A program made the translations under genes and the position numbers. Below the pieces are notes generated by a model. The model worked only from the letters and a program-made list of their open reading frames with translations, searched no databases and was not told the origin of the DNA. DNA of 64,000 bases from Martinezella lusitana (GTDB lineage: Bacteria; Pseudomonadota; Alphaproteobacteria; Rhizobiales; Rhizobiaceae): assembly GCF_010668395.1 (NCBI RefSeq), contig NZ_WUEY01000005.1, positions 62,001 to 126,000 on the forward strand, given 5' to 3'. This document shows positions 55,372-63,259 of this stretch, piece by piece. Within the stretch, counting starts at the first letter, position 1. Each line of letters begins with the position of its first letter.

Positions 55372-55773
55372 ATGACGCCGCATCTTTTAAAGGCAGCAGC
55401 GCTCGTTTTGGCGGCAGCAGCCATTCTTTCCTCGACGCAGGCGTCGGCGGACGACTATCGACACAGGCATCATCACAACCATTCGGGCATCGTACGCCTG
55501 CACCAGATTTCCGAGCCACAGGGCGCCGGGCTGCAGCAGCCGGCCAGGATCGTGGTCATGGAGCGGCGCGACGCCGCGAACGCCGGCACCTATGCCGGGA
55601 CGGCCGACGTCTATCATGCCAATGGCGGCACGTACGTATTGGGCTATGGCGGCTACAATCCCTATGCCCGCCCCGCCGTGACGCAGCCAAGGCCGCGGGC
55701 AAAGGTCATCAACGTCCGCTATGCCGGTAATCCTTGCTCATACGAAGCCGGCGTGTGCGTTATCCGGCACTGA
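55372..55773 (+). CDS. hypothetical secreted His-rich protein
   Basis: A 133-residue protein with a clear signal peptide (LLKAAALVLAAAAILSSTQASA, cleavage before DDYRH). The mature N-terminus is His-rich (RHRHHHNHSG), followed by a Gly/Tyr-rich middle (YVLGYGGYNPYARP) and a C-terminal pair of cysteines (NPCSYEAGVC). I chose the ATG with GGAGG 7 bases upstream. No family is recognised; the histidine cluster could bind metal, but this is speculation. Related short periplasmic proteins are common in Rhizobium. Confidence 0.8.
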   Translation: MTPHLLKAAALVLAAAAILSSTQASADDYRHRHHHNHSGIVRLHQISEPQGAGLQQPARIVVMERRDAANAGTYAGTADVYHANGGTYVLGYGGYNPYARPAVTQPRPRAKVINVRYAGNPCSYEAGVCVIRH

Positions 55774-55812
55774 CGGGCCAGAGCATTTTCAGAAGAGATA
55801 TGAAGCGGCGTT

Positions 55813-56478
55813 CTAGCCGGCGAGAAATCGCCAGACCGTGGTTTTCTTGACCTCGCTGTCCTCCAGCGCCCGCGTCACCGGCACCTGGTAAGTCGCCTGC
55901 TCTTCCAGGCGGTCCTTGGGAAGATAGGCCCTGCCGGGATCGCCGACCAGAACGGCCCTCCCTTCGCCCGCCAAGCGGCGCAGCCAGGGAACGAGGCCGG
56001 CGGCAAAATCGCGATCATAGAAGACGTCGCCGGCGAGAATTACGTCCGCATCCACGGCCCGGCCGACGATATTCTCACTGGAAAATTCGAGAGCGACGCC
56101 ATTTTCGACGGCATTAAGTCGGATGGCAGTACCTGCCCACGGGTCGATGTCGACGGCAAGCACATGGCTTGCGCCCGCTTGCCTGGCCGCGATGGCGACA
56201 AGCCCGGAGCCGCTGGCAAAGTCGAGCACGGTCCTGCCGACCACGGCCTCGGGATGATCGAGGATATAGCGTGCCAGGCCTTGGCCGCCCGCCCAGGCGA
56301 AGGCCCAGAAGGGCGGCGGCAGGCCGATCTCTTCCAGCTCCTCTTCCGTCTTCAGCCACAGCTCATGCGCCTCGCTCGCCAGATGCAGCCGGATCTCCGG
56401 CACATGCGGCGGCGCCATCAGGCTGGTGTTGGCGCGGATGAAGCTTTCAGGATCGGTTTTCAAGGAGCCCGCACCCAC
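55813..56478 (-). CDS. class I SAM-dependent methyltransferase (COG3897/ETFKMT-like)
   Basis: A 221-residue Rossmann methyltransferase. Motif I is VLDFASGSGLVAIAARQAG, followed by VLAVDIDPWAGTAIRLNAVENG; the N-terminal PESFIRANTSLMAPPHVPEI and the PPFWAFAWAGGQGLARYIL segment match the COG3897 group, which includes the lysine methyltransferase of electron-transfer flavoprotein beta. The LAGDVFYDRDFA motif IV-like segment fits the same group. A protein-lysine target is likely but not proven. The GTG start lacks a clear ribosome binding site, and a TTG five codons in is an alternative. Confidence 0.85.
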   Translation of the reverse strand: MGAGSLKTDPESFIRANTSLMAPPHVPEIRLHLASEAHELWLKTEEELEEIGLPPPFWAFAWAGGQGLARYILDHPEAVVGRTVLDFASGSGLVAIAARQAGASHVLAVDIDPWAGTAIRLNAVENGVALEFSSENIVGRAVDADVILAGDVFYDRDFAAGLVPWLRRLAGEGRAVLVGDPGRAYLPKDRLEEQATYQVPVTRALEDSEVKKTTVWRFLAG

Positions 56479-56492
56479 CGAATCAGGCCGGA

Positions 56493-56924
56493 TCAGACCG
56501 GCGGATTGTCCAGGCCGCCCATGCGGCAGACTTCGGCATATTCCTCATCTGTGACAGGTTGAACGGAGAGCCGCATGGAGGTGACGAGTGCCATCTGCGA
56601 AAGCTTCGGATTGGCCTTGACGTCCTTTAAGGACACCGGCTTCGGCATGTCGCGGACGGCGCGGATATCGACGCATTCCCAGCGCGGATCGTCCTTGGCG
56701 GTCGAATCGGGATGTGCCAGCGCGCAAACCTCGACGATGCCGACGATCTCCAGCCCGTCGTTGGAATGATAGAAGAAGCCCTTGTCGCCGATCTGCATGG
56801 CCCGCATGTTGTTGCGGGCGAGATAGTTGCGCACGCCGGTCCACTCGGTTCCCTTGTCGCCGGCATCCTTCTGCTGCTGCCAGGACCAGGAGGACGGCTC
56901 GGATTTATAAAGCCAGTGCGCCAT
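56493..56924 (-). CDS. EVE domain protein
   Basis: A 143-residue EVE (PUA-like) protein: HWLYKSEPSSWSWQQQ at the N-terminus, WTGVRNYLARNNMRAM, then GDKGFFYHSN, all conserved in the family. EVE domains bind modified bases in DNA or RNA. Stand-alone forms like this one (thymocyte nuclear protein 1-like) are widespread, and their physiological role in bacteria is not settled. It lies in a tight minus-strand set with the methyltransferase downstream and the YciI protein 3 bases upstream. Confidence 0.95.
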   Translation of the reverse strand: MAHWLYKSEPSSWSWQQQKDAGDKGTEWTGVRNYLARNNMRAMQIGDKGFFYHSNDGLEIVGIVEVCALAHPDSTAKDDPRWECVDIRAVRDMPKPVSLKDVKANPKLSQMALVTSMRLSVQPVTDEEYAEVCRMGGLDNPPV

Positions 56925-56927
56925 GTC

Positions 56928-57221
56928 TCATGCCCCCGGATTGTTGAAGACCCAGTTGAACGGCTTGATCTCGACGCTCTCGAACAGGCCGGCCTTCGTG
57001 TAAGGATCCGCATCGGCGATCGCGACGGCCGCTTCGACGCTTTCGGCATCGACGATGACCAGGCTGCCGTTCGGCTTGCCTTCCGCGTCGAGGAAAGGAC
57101 CCGCCATCTTCAGCGTCCCTTCGGCATTGAGCTTGTTCAGGTGTTCCACATGCGCCGGGCGCGTCTCCATGCGGACATTCAGGTAACCGGGCTTGTCCTT
57201 GCAGACAAAGGCGAACAGCAT
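56928..57221 (-). CDS. YciI family protein
   Basis: A 97-residue ferredoxin-like fold protein of the YciI family: MLFAFVCKDKPGYLNVRM, GPFLDAEGKPNGSLVIVDA and the ADADPYTKAGLFESVEIKPF motif with the conserved Asp-Pro. Members are small dimers of uncertain enzymatic function. It is encoded 3 bases upstream of the EVE gene, and the pair (YciI-EVE) is often linked with gpsA/tsaD in Rhizobiales, though separated here by a toxin-antitoxin pair. Confidence 0.92.
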   Translation of the reverse strand: MLFAFVCKDKPGYLNVRMETRPAHVEHLNKLNAEGTLKMAGPFLDAEGKPNGSLVIVDAESVEAAVAIADADPYTKAGLFESVEIKPFNWVFNNPGA

Positions 57222-57289
57222 GGTTTGGTTCTCCCAATAAAATCGAAACTATCGATAGTGACGGATAAAGCCTCAATCGCGAGAGGTCA

Positions 57290-57721
57290 TCACATTTCTG
57301 CGCGAAGGGGATTGATGATATCGAGGCCCCAGAAATCGGCTTCGTTATGGGTAGCGATAATGCAATCATTCGCAATTGCAACAGAGGCAATCAACATGTC
57401 CATAGGATCACGTTGCCTTCCCACCGCCTTGCCTTCCGCCATGAGTTGAGCCCAGATCAAAGCAGCGTTCTCCTCGAACGGGAGGATACGCCCGGCAAAA
57501 TAGACTTGCGGTCCCTGACTACCAAGAAACCAGGATTCGAGATCATCACGCTTGCGCCCCTTCGACATGATCAGGATGCCGCGCCGAATTTCGGCGATCG
57601 TGGACGCTGCGATGAAAAGATTGTGATCCAATTGAGCCTCAAACCATCGCACGAGATACGGCGACGGTTCGGGTTTGATAGTGTTGCTGATGATATTGGT
57701 ATCCAGCAAATAGCGCGTCAA
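57290..57721 (-). CDS. PIN domain toxin, VapC/FitB type
   Basis: A PIN-domain ribonuclease of 143 residues. Acidic residues of the active site are the Asp in YLLDTNIISNTIKP, the Glu in STIAEIRRGI, and Asp in RDPMDMLIASVAIAND with a last Asp in NEADFW. The pattern matches VapC/FitB toxins, which cleave tRNA or mRNA. The only sensible start is TTG, overlapping the antitoxin stop codon (TTGA). Such coupling keeps toxin translation dependent on the antitoxin. The partner gene lies immediately upstream. Confidence 0.9.
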   Translation of the reverse strand: MTRYLLDTNIISNTIKPEPSPYLVRWFEAQLDHNLFIAASTIAEIRRGILIMSKGRKRDDLESWFLGSQGPQVYFAGRILPFEENAALIWAQLMAEGKAVGRQRDPMDMLIASVAIANDCIIATHNEADFWGLDIINPLRAEM

Positions 57722-58017
57722 AGATCGATCTCGCGCACTTCGGTTCTTACCCTTTCGAGATCGATGTCGGCTCCGACGAGCGGCGAACTGCGTAGCCAAG
57801 CGTAAACGCCGCCCTTTTTCGGCGGTTCGCCCGAAACTGTTTTCATCAGGACATCGCGAATCTGGGCCGATTGCGTTCCGCCCTCTGCCAGTCGCCGCGC
57901 CATATCCCTGATGAGAGCTTTATCACTATCGAGCCCAAGCACCTCAAAACGAGCGAGACCGCGCTCGCCAAGACGGGAGCGGTAGTTCTGAATTGCGCGT
58001 TTTTGCGAGTTGCTCAT
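57718..58017 (-). CDS. antitoxin paired with the PIN toxin (VapB/FitA-like role)
   Basis: A 99-residue protein. The first half is basic and helical (MSNSQKRAIQNYRSRLGERG, with DMARRLAEGG following) and may bind DNA. The C-terminal half (about 60-99) is extended and ends in acidic residues (DIDLERVRTEVREIDL), suitable for wrapping the toxin. I do not recognise a standard Phd or AbrB fold; the identification rests on the overlap with the PIN gene and on size. GGAGGG lies just ahead of the ATG, so it is probably well translated. Confidence 0.8.
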   Translation of the reverse strand: MSNSQKRAIQNYRSRLGERGLARFEVLGLDSDKALIRDMARRLAEGGTQSAQIRDVLMKTVSGEPPKKGGVYAWLRSSPLVGADIDLERVRTEVREIDL

Positions 58018-58069
58018 CAGACCCTCCGATATATCCAGTAATATATCCAGAGCGTCGGTGACATTCAAG

Positions 58070-59059
58070 CTATTCCGTGGTGATCGGCCGCGTCATCAAT
58101 TGCCCGATAGCGGCCGTGATGTCGAGCTTGCCGTCGATGATGGCGGAAACTGCGTCGGTGATCGGCATGTCGACGCCGAATTCGTGGGCGAGCCGCGCGG
58201 CGATGGATGCGGCATAGGCGCCTTCGACCAGTGTGCCGTGCGCCGGGTCGACGATGTCGCCCTGGCCAAGCGCGATACCAAATCTGAGATTGCGGGATTG
58301 ATGGCTGGTGGCCGTCAGCACGAGGTCGCCGAGGCCCGAAAGCCCGCGCACCGTTTCCGCCTTGCCGCCCTTGGCCGCGACGAAGCGCGACATTTCGGCG
58401 AGACCGCGGCTGATCAGCGCCGCGCGCGCGGAATCGCCGATCCCTCGGCCCTCGACGATGCCGCAGGCAATGGCGAGAACATTCTTCAGCGCGCCGCCGA
58501 GCTGCACGCCGATGCGGTCGTCCGATGCATAGAGACGGAAGGTCGGGCCGGAAATAGCCTGGGCAAGCCTTTCCGCCACGGCCATGTCGGCCGCGGCGAT
58601 CGCCATGGCGGTCGGCAGGCCCTTGGCGATATCGGCGGCAAAACCCGGCCCGGAGAGAACGGCGACGGCGTGCTCCGGCAGCTCCCGCTCCAGCATGTCG
58701 GTCAGCAGATCGCCGGAAACCTTGTCGATGCCCTTGGCGCAGGTCACGACGATGGCATCCTCGGCAAGATAAGGACCATAGTGCCGGGCAGCATCGGCCT
58801 GCGCCTGCGAGGGCATGGCGAAAAGCACGATGCCGGCATTGGAAACTGCATCCGGCTCGGCGGAAAACTCCAGCGAATCCGGAAGTTCGATGCCGGGCAG
58901 CACGGCATCATGCATGCGATCGGCGGCAAGATCCGCCATCAGCCCGGCGTTGCGTCCGACGAGCGTCACGTCGCTGCGGCCGGTGAGCGCGATGACGGCT
59001 GCAAGCGCCGTGCCGAAAGCGCCTGCGCCGATGACTGCGATCCGCTCCCTGCCGCTCAT
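58070..59059 (-). CDS. gpsA: NAD(P)-dependent glycerol-3-phosphate dehydrogenase
   Basis: A 329-residue enzyme that reduces dihydroxyacetone phosphate to sn-glycerol 3-phosphate for phospholipid synthesis. The nucleotide motif is [16 protein letters not shown]. The conserved catalytic lysine region is [14 protein letters not shown], and the second is [14 protein letters not shown] with the substrate-binding [16 protein letters not shown]. It starts within the end of tsaD (4-base overlap). It is the anabolic counterpart of GlpD in this window. Confidence 0.97.
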   Translation of the reverse strand: MSGRERIAVIGAGAFGTALAAVIALTGRSDVTLVGRNAGLMADLAADRMHDAVLPGIELPDSLEFSAEPDAVSNAGIVLFAMPSQAQADAARHYGPYLAEDAIVVTCAKGIDKVSGDLLTDMLERELPEHAVAVLSGPGFAADIAKGLPTAMAIAAADMAVAERLAQAISGPTFRLYASDDRIGVQLGGALKNVLAIACGIVEGRGIGDSARAALISRGLAEMSRFVAAKGGKAETVRGLSGLGDLVLTATSHQSRNLRFGIALGQGDIVDPAHGTLVEGAYAASIAARLAHEFGVDMPITDAVSAIIDGKLDITAAIGQLMTRPITTE

Positions 59060-60153
59060 GCTTTCGCTCCTCGCTTGCCGTGCCCGAGCAGAGTTTCCGC
59101 CTTCTGATCCAGCGGCCAGCGCGAACGCGGCTGCACGTCGAGATCGTCAGGTGCCCTGCCCGTCGCCATGCGCTCAAGTCCCGCCCAGGCGATCATGACG
59201 GCATTGTCCGTACACAATCTCAATGGCGGCGCGATGAAGCGGAAGCCGTTGGCATCGCAAAGCTCCTGCAGCGTGCGGCGCAGCTCGAGATTGGCGGCAA
59301 CGCCGCCTGCCACCACCAGCGACGGCTTGTCCGCCATCTTCGGGAATTCCGCCTTGAACCGTTGCAGCCCGCGGCCGATGCGGTCCTTCAAGGTGCGCGA
59401 GATCGCCTTCTGGAAAGATGCGCAGATATCGGCGATATCCTGCTCCGTGACAGGCGCAATCGCCGTCGCCGCCTGCCGCACGGCCGTCTTCAGGCCGGAA
59501 AAGGAAAAGTCGAGGCGCGCCTCGCCGACCAGCGGCCGGGGAAGATCGAAGCGGTCCGGATTGCCGCTTTTCGCGGCGGCTTCCACGGCCGGGCCGCCGG
59601 GATAGGGCAATCCCAGCAGTTTCGCCGTCTTGTCGAAGGCTTCGCCGAGAGCATCGTCGATAGTCGTCCCCCAGCGCTCGTATTCGCCGACGCCGCGCAC
59701 CAGGATCAGCTGGGTATGGCCGCCGGAAACGAGCAGCATGAGATAGGGAAAGCCAAGCCCGTCCGTCAGCCGCGCCGTCAGGGCATGGCCTTCCAGATGG
59801 TTGATGGCGTATAATGGCTTGCCTGTGGCACGCGAGATCGCCTTGCCGGTCATCAGGCCGACGAGCAACCCGCCAATGAGGCCCGGGCCTGACGTCGCGG
59901 CGATGGCGTCGACGTCCGAGAGCGACACATTGGCGCGTTTCAATGCCTCGTCGATCAGCGTATCCAGCGCCTCGACATGCGCCCGCGCGGCAATTTCCGG
60001 CACGACGCCGCCATAGGCGCTATGCTCGTCCAACTGGCTGAGGACGACATCGGAACAAACCGTGGGCGTGCCGTCATCCCGGCGCTCGACAATGGCTGCA
60101 GCGGTTTCGTCGCAGCTTGTTTCGATGCCGAGAATACGAAGAATGGGTGCCAT
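59056..60153 (-). CDS. tsaD: tRNA threonylcarbamoyladenosine transferase TsaD
   Basis: A 365-residue enzyme of the t6A pathway; it transfers threonylcarbamoyl from TC-AMP to A37 of ANN-decoding tRNAs, with TsaB and TsaE. The N-terminal [14 protein letters not shown] is the ASKHA phosphate-1 motif, and the metal-binding His119-x3-His123 lies in [18 protein letters not shown] and SGLKTAV follow, and the C-terminal [18 protein letters not shown] is typical. It is divergent from hemC with about 85 bases between starts. Confidence 0.97.
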   Translation of the reverse strand: MAPILRILGIETSCDETAAAIVERRDDGTPTVCSDVVLSQLDEHSAYGGVVPEIAARAHVEALDTLIDEALKRANVSLSDVDAIAATSGPGLIGGLLVGLMTGKAISRATGKPLYAINHLEGHALTARLTDGLGFPYLMLLVSGGHTQLILVRGVGEYERWGTTIDDALGEAFDKTAKLLGLPYPGGPAVEAAAKSGNPDRFDLPRPLVGEARLDFSFSGLKTAVRQAATAIAPVTEQDIADICASFQKAISRTLKDRIGRGLQRFKAEFPKMADKPSLVVAGGVAANLELRRTLQELCDANGFRFIAPPLRLCTDNAVMIAWAGLERMATGRAPDDLDVQPRSRWPLDQKAETLLGHGKRGAKA

Positions 60154-60237
60154 GGAGAATGTTCGTTGCCTACAGGTCGATTGCGGTAAAGCGGAAATAT
60201 GGTTACGGGAACTGTCGGTAACAACGGATCAAAGCGG

Positions 60238-61167
60238 ATGCAAACAAAACCTTTCCGGATCGGCACGCGCGGCAGCCCGCTGGCGCTCGCCCAGGCGCAC
60301 GAGGCACGCGACCGTCTGATGGCGGCCCATGGCCTTCCGGAGGAGATGTTCGAAATCGTCGTTCTCACGACCAAGGGCGACCGCATCACCGACCGCTCGC
60401 TGGCGGCAATTGGCGGCAAGGGCCTGTTCACGGAGGAGCTTGAAGAGAAGCTGACTTCGGGCGAGCTCGACTTCGCCGTGCACTCGGCCAAAGACATGGC
60501 GACCAAGCTGCCGCAAGGCCTGGCGTTGACGGCCTACCTGCCGCGCGAGGACATTCGCGATTCCGTCATCGGCCGCACCGCGCCGAAACTGACCGAGCTG
60601 CCGCATGGCGCGACCGTCGGCTCGGCCTCGCTGCGCCGCCAGGCGCTGATCCGCCGCCTGCGCCCGGATATCAACGTCATCACCTTCCGCGGTTCGGTCC
60701 AGACCCGTCTCCGCAAGCTGGAAGAGGGACAGGCCGACGCGACATTGCTGGCGCTCGCCGGCCTGAAGCGGCTCGGCATGGTCGAAATCATCACGGATAT
60801 TCTCGACCCGGACGAATTCCCGCCGGCACCTGCGCAAGGCGCGATCGCTATCGAAAGCCGAATCGACGACGCGCGGATGAACGACCTGCTTGCCGCCATC
60901 AACGACGGGCCGACCTTCGATACCGTATCCTGCGAGCGGGCCTTCCTGGCCGCGCTTGACGGCTCCTGTCGCACGCCGATAGCCGGCTACGCAATCTGCG
61001 AAGGCGATCATCTGCGCTTCTTCGGCATGATCCTCACCCCGGATGGCAGGCAGGTGCACACGACCACCATCGAAGGCCACCGGCGCGATGCCGAGGCGCT
61101 CGGCATCAATGCCGGCCAGGCGATCCGCGCCGAGGCTGGCAGCACCTTCTTCGAAGACTGGACCTGA
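60238..61167 (+). CDS. hemC: hydroxymethylbilane synthase (porphobilinogen deaminase)
   Basis: A 309-residue enzyme that joins four porphobilinogen units into hydroxymethylbilane. The dipyrromethane cofactor is bound by Cys244 in [12 protein letters not shown]-terminal [14 protein letters not shown] and [12 protein letters not shown] (catalytic Asp) are conserved, and [15 protein letters not shown] supplies the arginines. I chose the ATG at MQTKPFRIG; an upstream start at 60199 would add 13 unusual residues. It lies 6 bases upstream of hemD. Confidence 0.97.
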   Translation: MQTKPFRIGTRGSPLALAQAHEARDRLMAAHGLPEEMFEIVVLTTKGDRITDRSLAAIGGKGLFTEELEEKLTSGELDFAVHSAKDMATKLPQGLALTAYLPREDIRDSVIGRTAPKLTELPHGATVGSASLRRQALIRRLRPDINVITFRGSVQTRLRKLEEGQADATLLALAGLKRLGMVEIITDILDPDEFPPAPAQGAIAIESRIDDARMNDLLAAINDGPTFDTVSCERAFLAALDGSCRTPIAGYAICEGDHLRFFGMILTPDGRQVHTTTIEGHRRDAEALGINAGQAIRAEAGSTFFEDWT

Positions 61168-61173
61168 CGAACG

Positions 61174-61902
61174 ATGCGCGTCGTCGTCACCCGCCCTCGG
61201 CATTCGGGTGAACGCACCGTGCGGCGGCTGGCGCAGATGGGACACGAGCCCCTGCTGCTGCCGCTGGCAGAACCAGTCCATCGCCTGGAGGAGGCGAAGC
61301 AAGCGCTTCGACAGACTGAGGGCGCCATCGCCGTCACCAGTGCCGAGGCGATCCGGGTGCTGGCAGCATTGTCATCGGATCTGAAACCGCATCTGTCTCG
61401 TCCGCTCTTTGCCGTCGGCAAGGCAACGGCCAAAGAAGCGGCGGGCCTGGGATTTGACACTATCGTCGTATCGGAGGGTGGGGGCACCGAACTCGCGACC
61501 CTTATTTCAAGCCACCCGGCAAGCCTGAACGCCACCCCTCTCCTTTATCTCGCCGGCTCTCCCCGCGCAGCCGGGTTCGAAACGAGATTGGAGGAATTGC
61601 GCCTGCCGTTCCTAACGGTCGAATGCTACCGCATGCGCGACCTTAGCCCCGACGATGCCGTTCTCCGCCGGCTTTTCGTCGAGATCCGGGCGGATGCCGT
61701 ACTGCTTTATTCCCATCAGACGGCCAAACGCCTTTTCAGCCTGCCTTTCGTCGAAAGGAACCCCGAAGTCTTCGCGGACATGCGGTTCCTCTGCCTGAGC
61801 GAGGCCATCGCCGAAGCGATTCCCGCATCGATGCGTTCGCATGTCGATATCGCCGACATGCCGACCGAAGACCGGCTTCTGACGCTTCTGATCCACGCGT
61901 GA
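61174..61902 (+). CDS. hemD: uroporphyrinogen-III synthase
   Basis: A 242-residue HemD-family protein, which cyclises hydroxymethylbilane with inversion of ring D. Sequence conservation in the family is low, but the opening VVVTRPRHSGERTVRRLAQMG, the AIAVTSAEAIRVLAAL segment and the TAKRLF and LCLSEAIAEAI segments fit, as does the position directly after hemC. The protein has two Rossmann-like lobes joined by a hinge (about 35 and 160). The gap to the mitofilin-like gene is 79 bases. Confidence 0.93.
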   Translation: MRVVVTRPRHSGERTVRRLAQMGHEPLLLPLAEPVHRLEEAKQALRQTEGAIAVTSAEAIRVLAALSSDLKPHLSRPLFAVGKATAKEAAGLGFDTIVVSEGGGTELATLISSHPASLNATPLLYLAGSPRAAGFETRLEELRLPFLTVECYRMRDLSPDDAVLRRLFVEIRADAVLLYSHQTAKRLFSLPFVERNPEVFADMRFLCLSEAIAEAIPASMRSHVDIADMPTEDRLLTLLIHA

Positions 61903-61981
61903 GGCCGCAATTTTGATGTAAGGCCTTTCCATAATCGTCTTGTCTGTCTAACTTCGTTCCAGCGCATGAAAAGAGGACCTC

Positions 61982-63244
61982 ATGGTACCGGGAAAACCGC
62001 CTAACCATTCGAAGCCCAACGACGAGCCGGTCACGATCGACCTGGAAGCCGAAAAAACTGCGCAGGACGCGGCGCCCGAAGATATCACCGAGCGCAGTCA
62101 CGACGAATTCGGCTCCTCATCCGCCAATGAAGTGGAAATGCCGCTCGAAGCGGAGAGGGAGCCGCTTCGCAAAGACGTGCAGGAGCCTGTCTCCGCTTCC
62201 GAGCCGGAAGAGCCGCAGGCATCGGCACGGCACGCCGATCCCGCTCCTTCCTATGCCGAGCAGCCACAGCAGCCGCGGCGGGAAGGGTCGACCTCCGGCC
62301 TTGTCGCGGCCGGCATCGTCGGCGGTTTGATTGCGCTCGTCTGCGCGGGCGCCCTGCAATATGCCGGCGTCTTGCCCGGCGGCCGTAGCGGCAAGGACAC
62401 GTCCGCCGATATCGCCGCATTGAATGCAGAGATCGATGGCCTCAAGCAGAGCGTCGCCAATCTCGCCGCCGCGCCCGCGGCCAAGCCGGACGAAACGCTT
62501 GCGGCCCGCGTCGCCGCCCTTGAGACCAGCGCTGCCAATGGCGCTTCGGCGGGCGGATCGGGCGAAACAAATGCGGCATCGGACCAGAAGATCGCTTCGC
62601 TGAGCGGCGAAGTCGAGCAGCTGAAGGCGGATCTCAGCAAGGCGACCCAGACTCAGGCCACATCCGATGCCGAAGTCAGCAAGCGTCTCGACGATGCCGA
62701 AAAGAAGCTGAGCGGACCGAGCCAGGAGAGTGCCGTTGCCCGCGCGATCGCGGCGGCTGCGCTGAAGGCCGCCATCGACCGCGGCGGCCCCTTCCAGCCC
62801 GAACTCGACACCTTCGCCAATGTCGCATCGGACGATCCAGCCGTCGCCGATCTCAAGAACTTCGCCCAGACCGGCGTTCCCTCCCGCGCCGACCTGATCC
62901 GTCAGGTTTCCGACGTGGCGACGGCGATCGTCGCGACGGCCCAGACCGACGATCCGAACCAGAGCTGGAGCGACCGCCTGATGTCGAGCGCCAAGTCGCT
63001 GGTCCAGGTTCGTCCCGTCGGCAACGTCCCCGGCGACGGCATCGATGCCATCGCCGCCCGTTTCGAGGACAAGGTCAGGAATGGCGATCTGCCGGGTGCC
63101 GTGACGGAGTGGAACAACCTGCCCGACGCAGCCAAGTCGGCTTCCGCCGCCTTCAAGCAATCGCTGGAGGCCCGCATCCGCGTCGAGGATCTGGTAAGCG
63201 ATGCCCTGTCGAAGGCGATCGCCAATACCGGGAAACAGAATTAA
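61982..63244 (+). CDS. alphaproteobacterial Mic60/mitofilin-like inner-membrane protein (COG4223)
   Basis: A 420-residue protein: an acidic, proline-rich cytoplasmic N-terminus (1-105), one membrane helix (GLVAAGIVGGLIALVCAGAL, about 107-131), then a coiled coil with regular heptads (about 141-250; DIAALNAEIDGLKQSVANL and KIASLSGEVEQLKADLSKA) and a C-terminal mitofilin-signature region (about 255-415, with VRPVGNVPGDGIDAIAARFE and ARIRVEDLV). This layout and the neighbouring hemC, hemD and hemY match the alphaproteobacterial Mic60 described as the ancestor of mitochondrial mitofilin. It probably shapes the inner membrane or links it to the outer membrane. Confidence 0.9.
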   Translation: MVPGKPPNHSKPNDEPVTIDLEAEKTAQDAAPEDITERSHDEFGSSSANEVEMPLEAEREPLRKDVQEPVSASEPEEPQASARHADPAPSYAEQPQQPRREGSTSGLVAAGIVGGLIALVCAGALQYAGVLPGGRSGKDTSADIAALNAEIDGLKQSVANLAAAPAAKPDETLAARVAALETSAANGASAGGSGETNAASDQKIASLSGEVEQLKADLSKATQTQATSDAEVSKRLDDAEKKLSGPSQESAVARAIAAAALKAAIDRGGPFQPELDTFANVASDDPAVADLKNFAQTGVPSRADLIRQVSDVATAIVATAQTDDPNQSWSDRLMSSAKSLVQVRPVGNVPGDGIDAIAARFEDKVRNGDLPGAVTEWNNLPDAAKSASAAFKQSLEARIRVEDLVSDALSKAIANTGKQN

Positions 63245-63259
63245 GGACGGAGCGCGGCA

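Noticed and set aside
56493..58017. EVE protein, PIN toxin and methyltransferase as a DNA-modification defence island
   Set aside because: The EVE gene belongs to the stand-alone housekeeping type, the methyltransferase resembles protein-lysine enzymes, and there is no restriction or DNA-glycosylase gene. The PIN pair is an ordinary toxin-antitoxin module.
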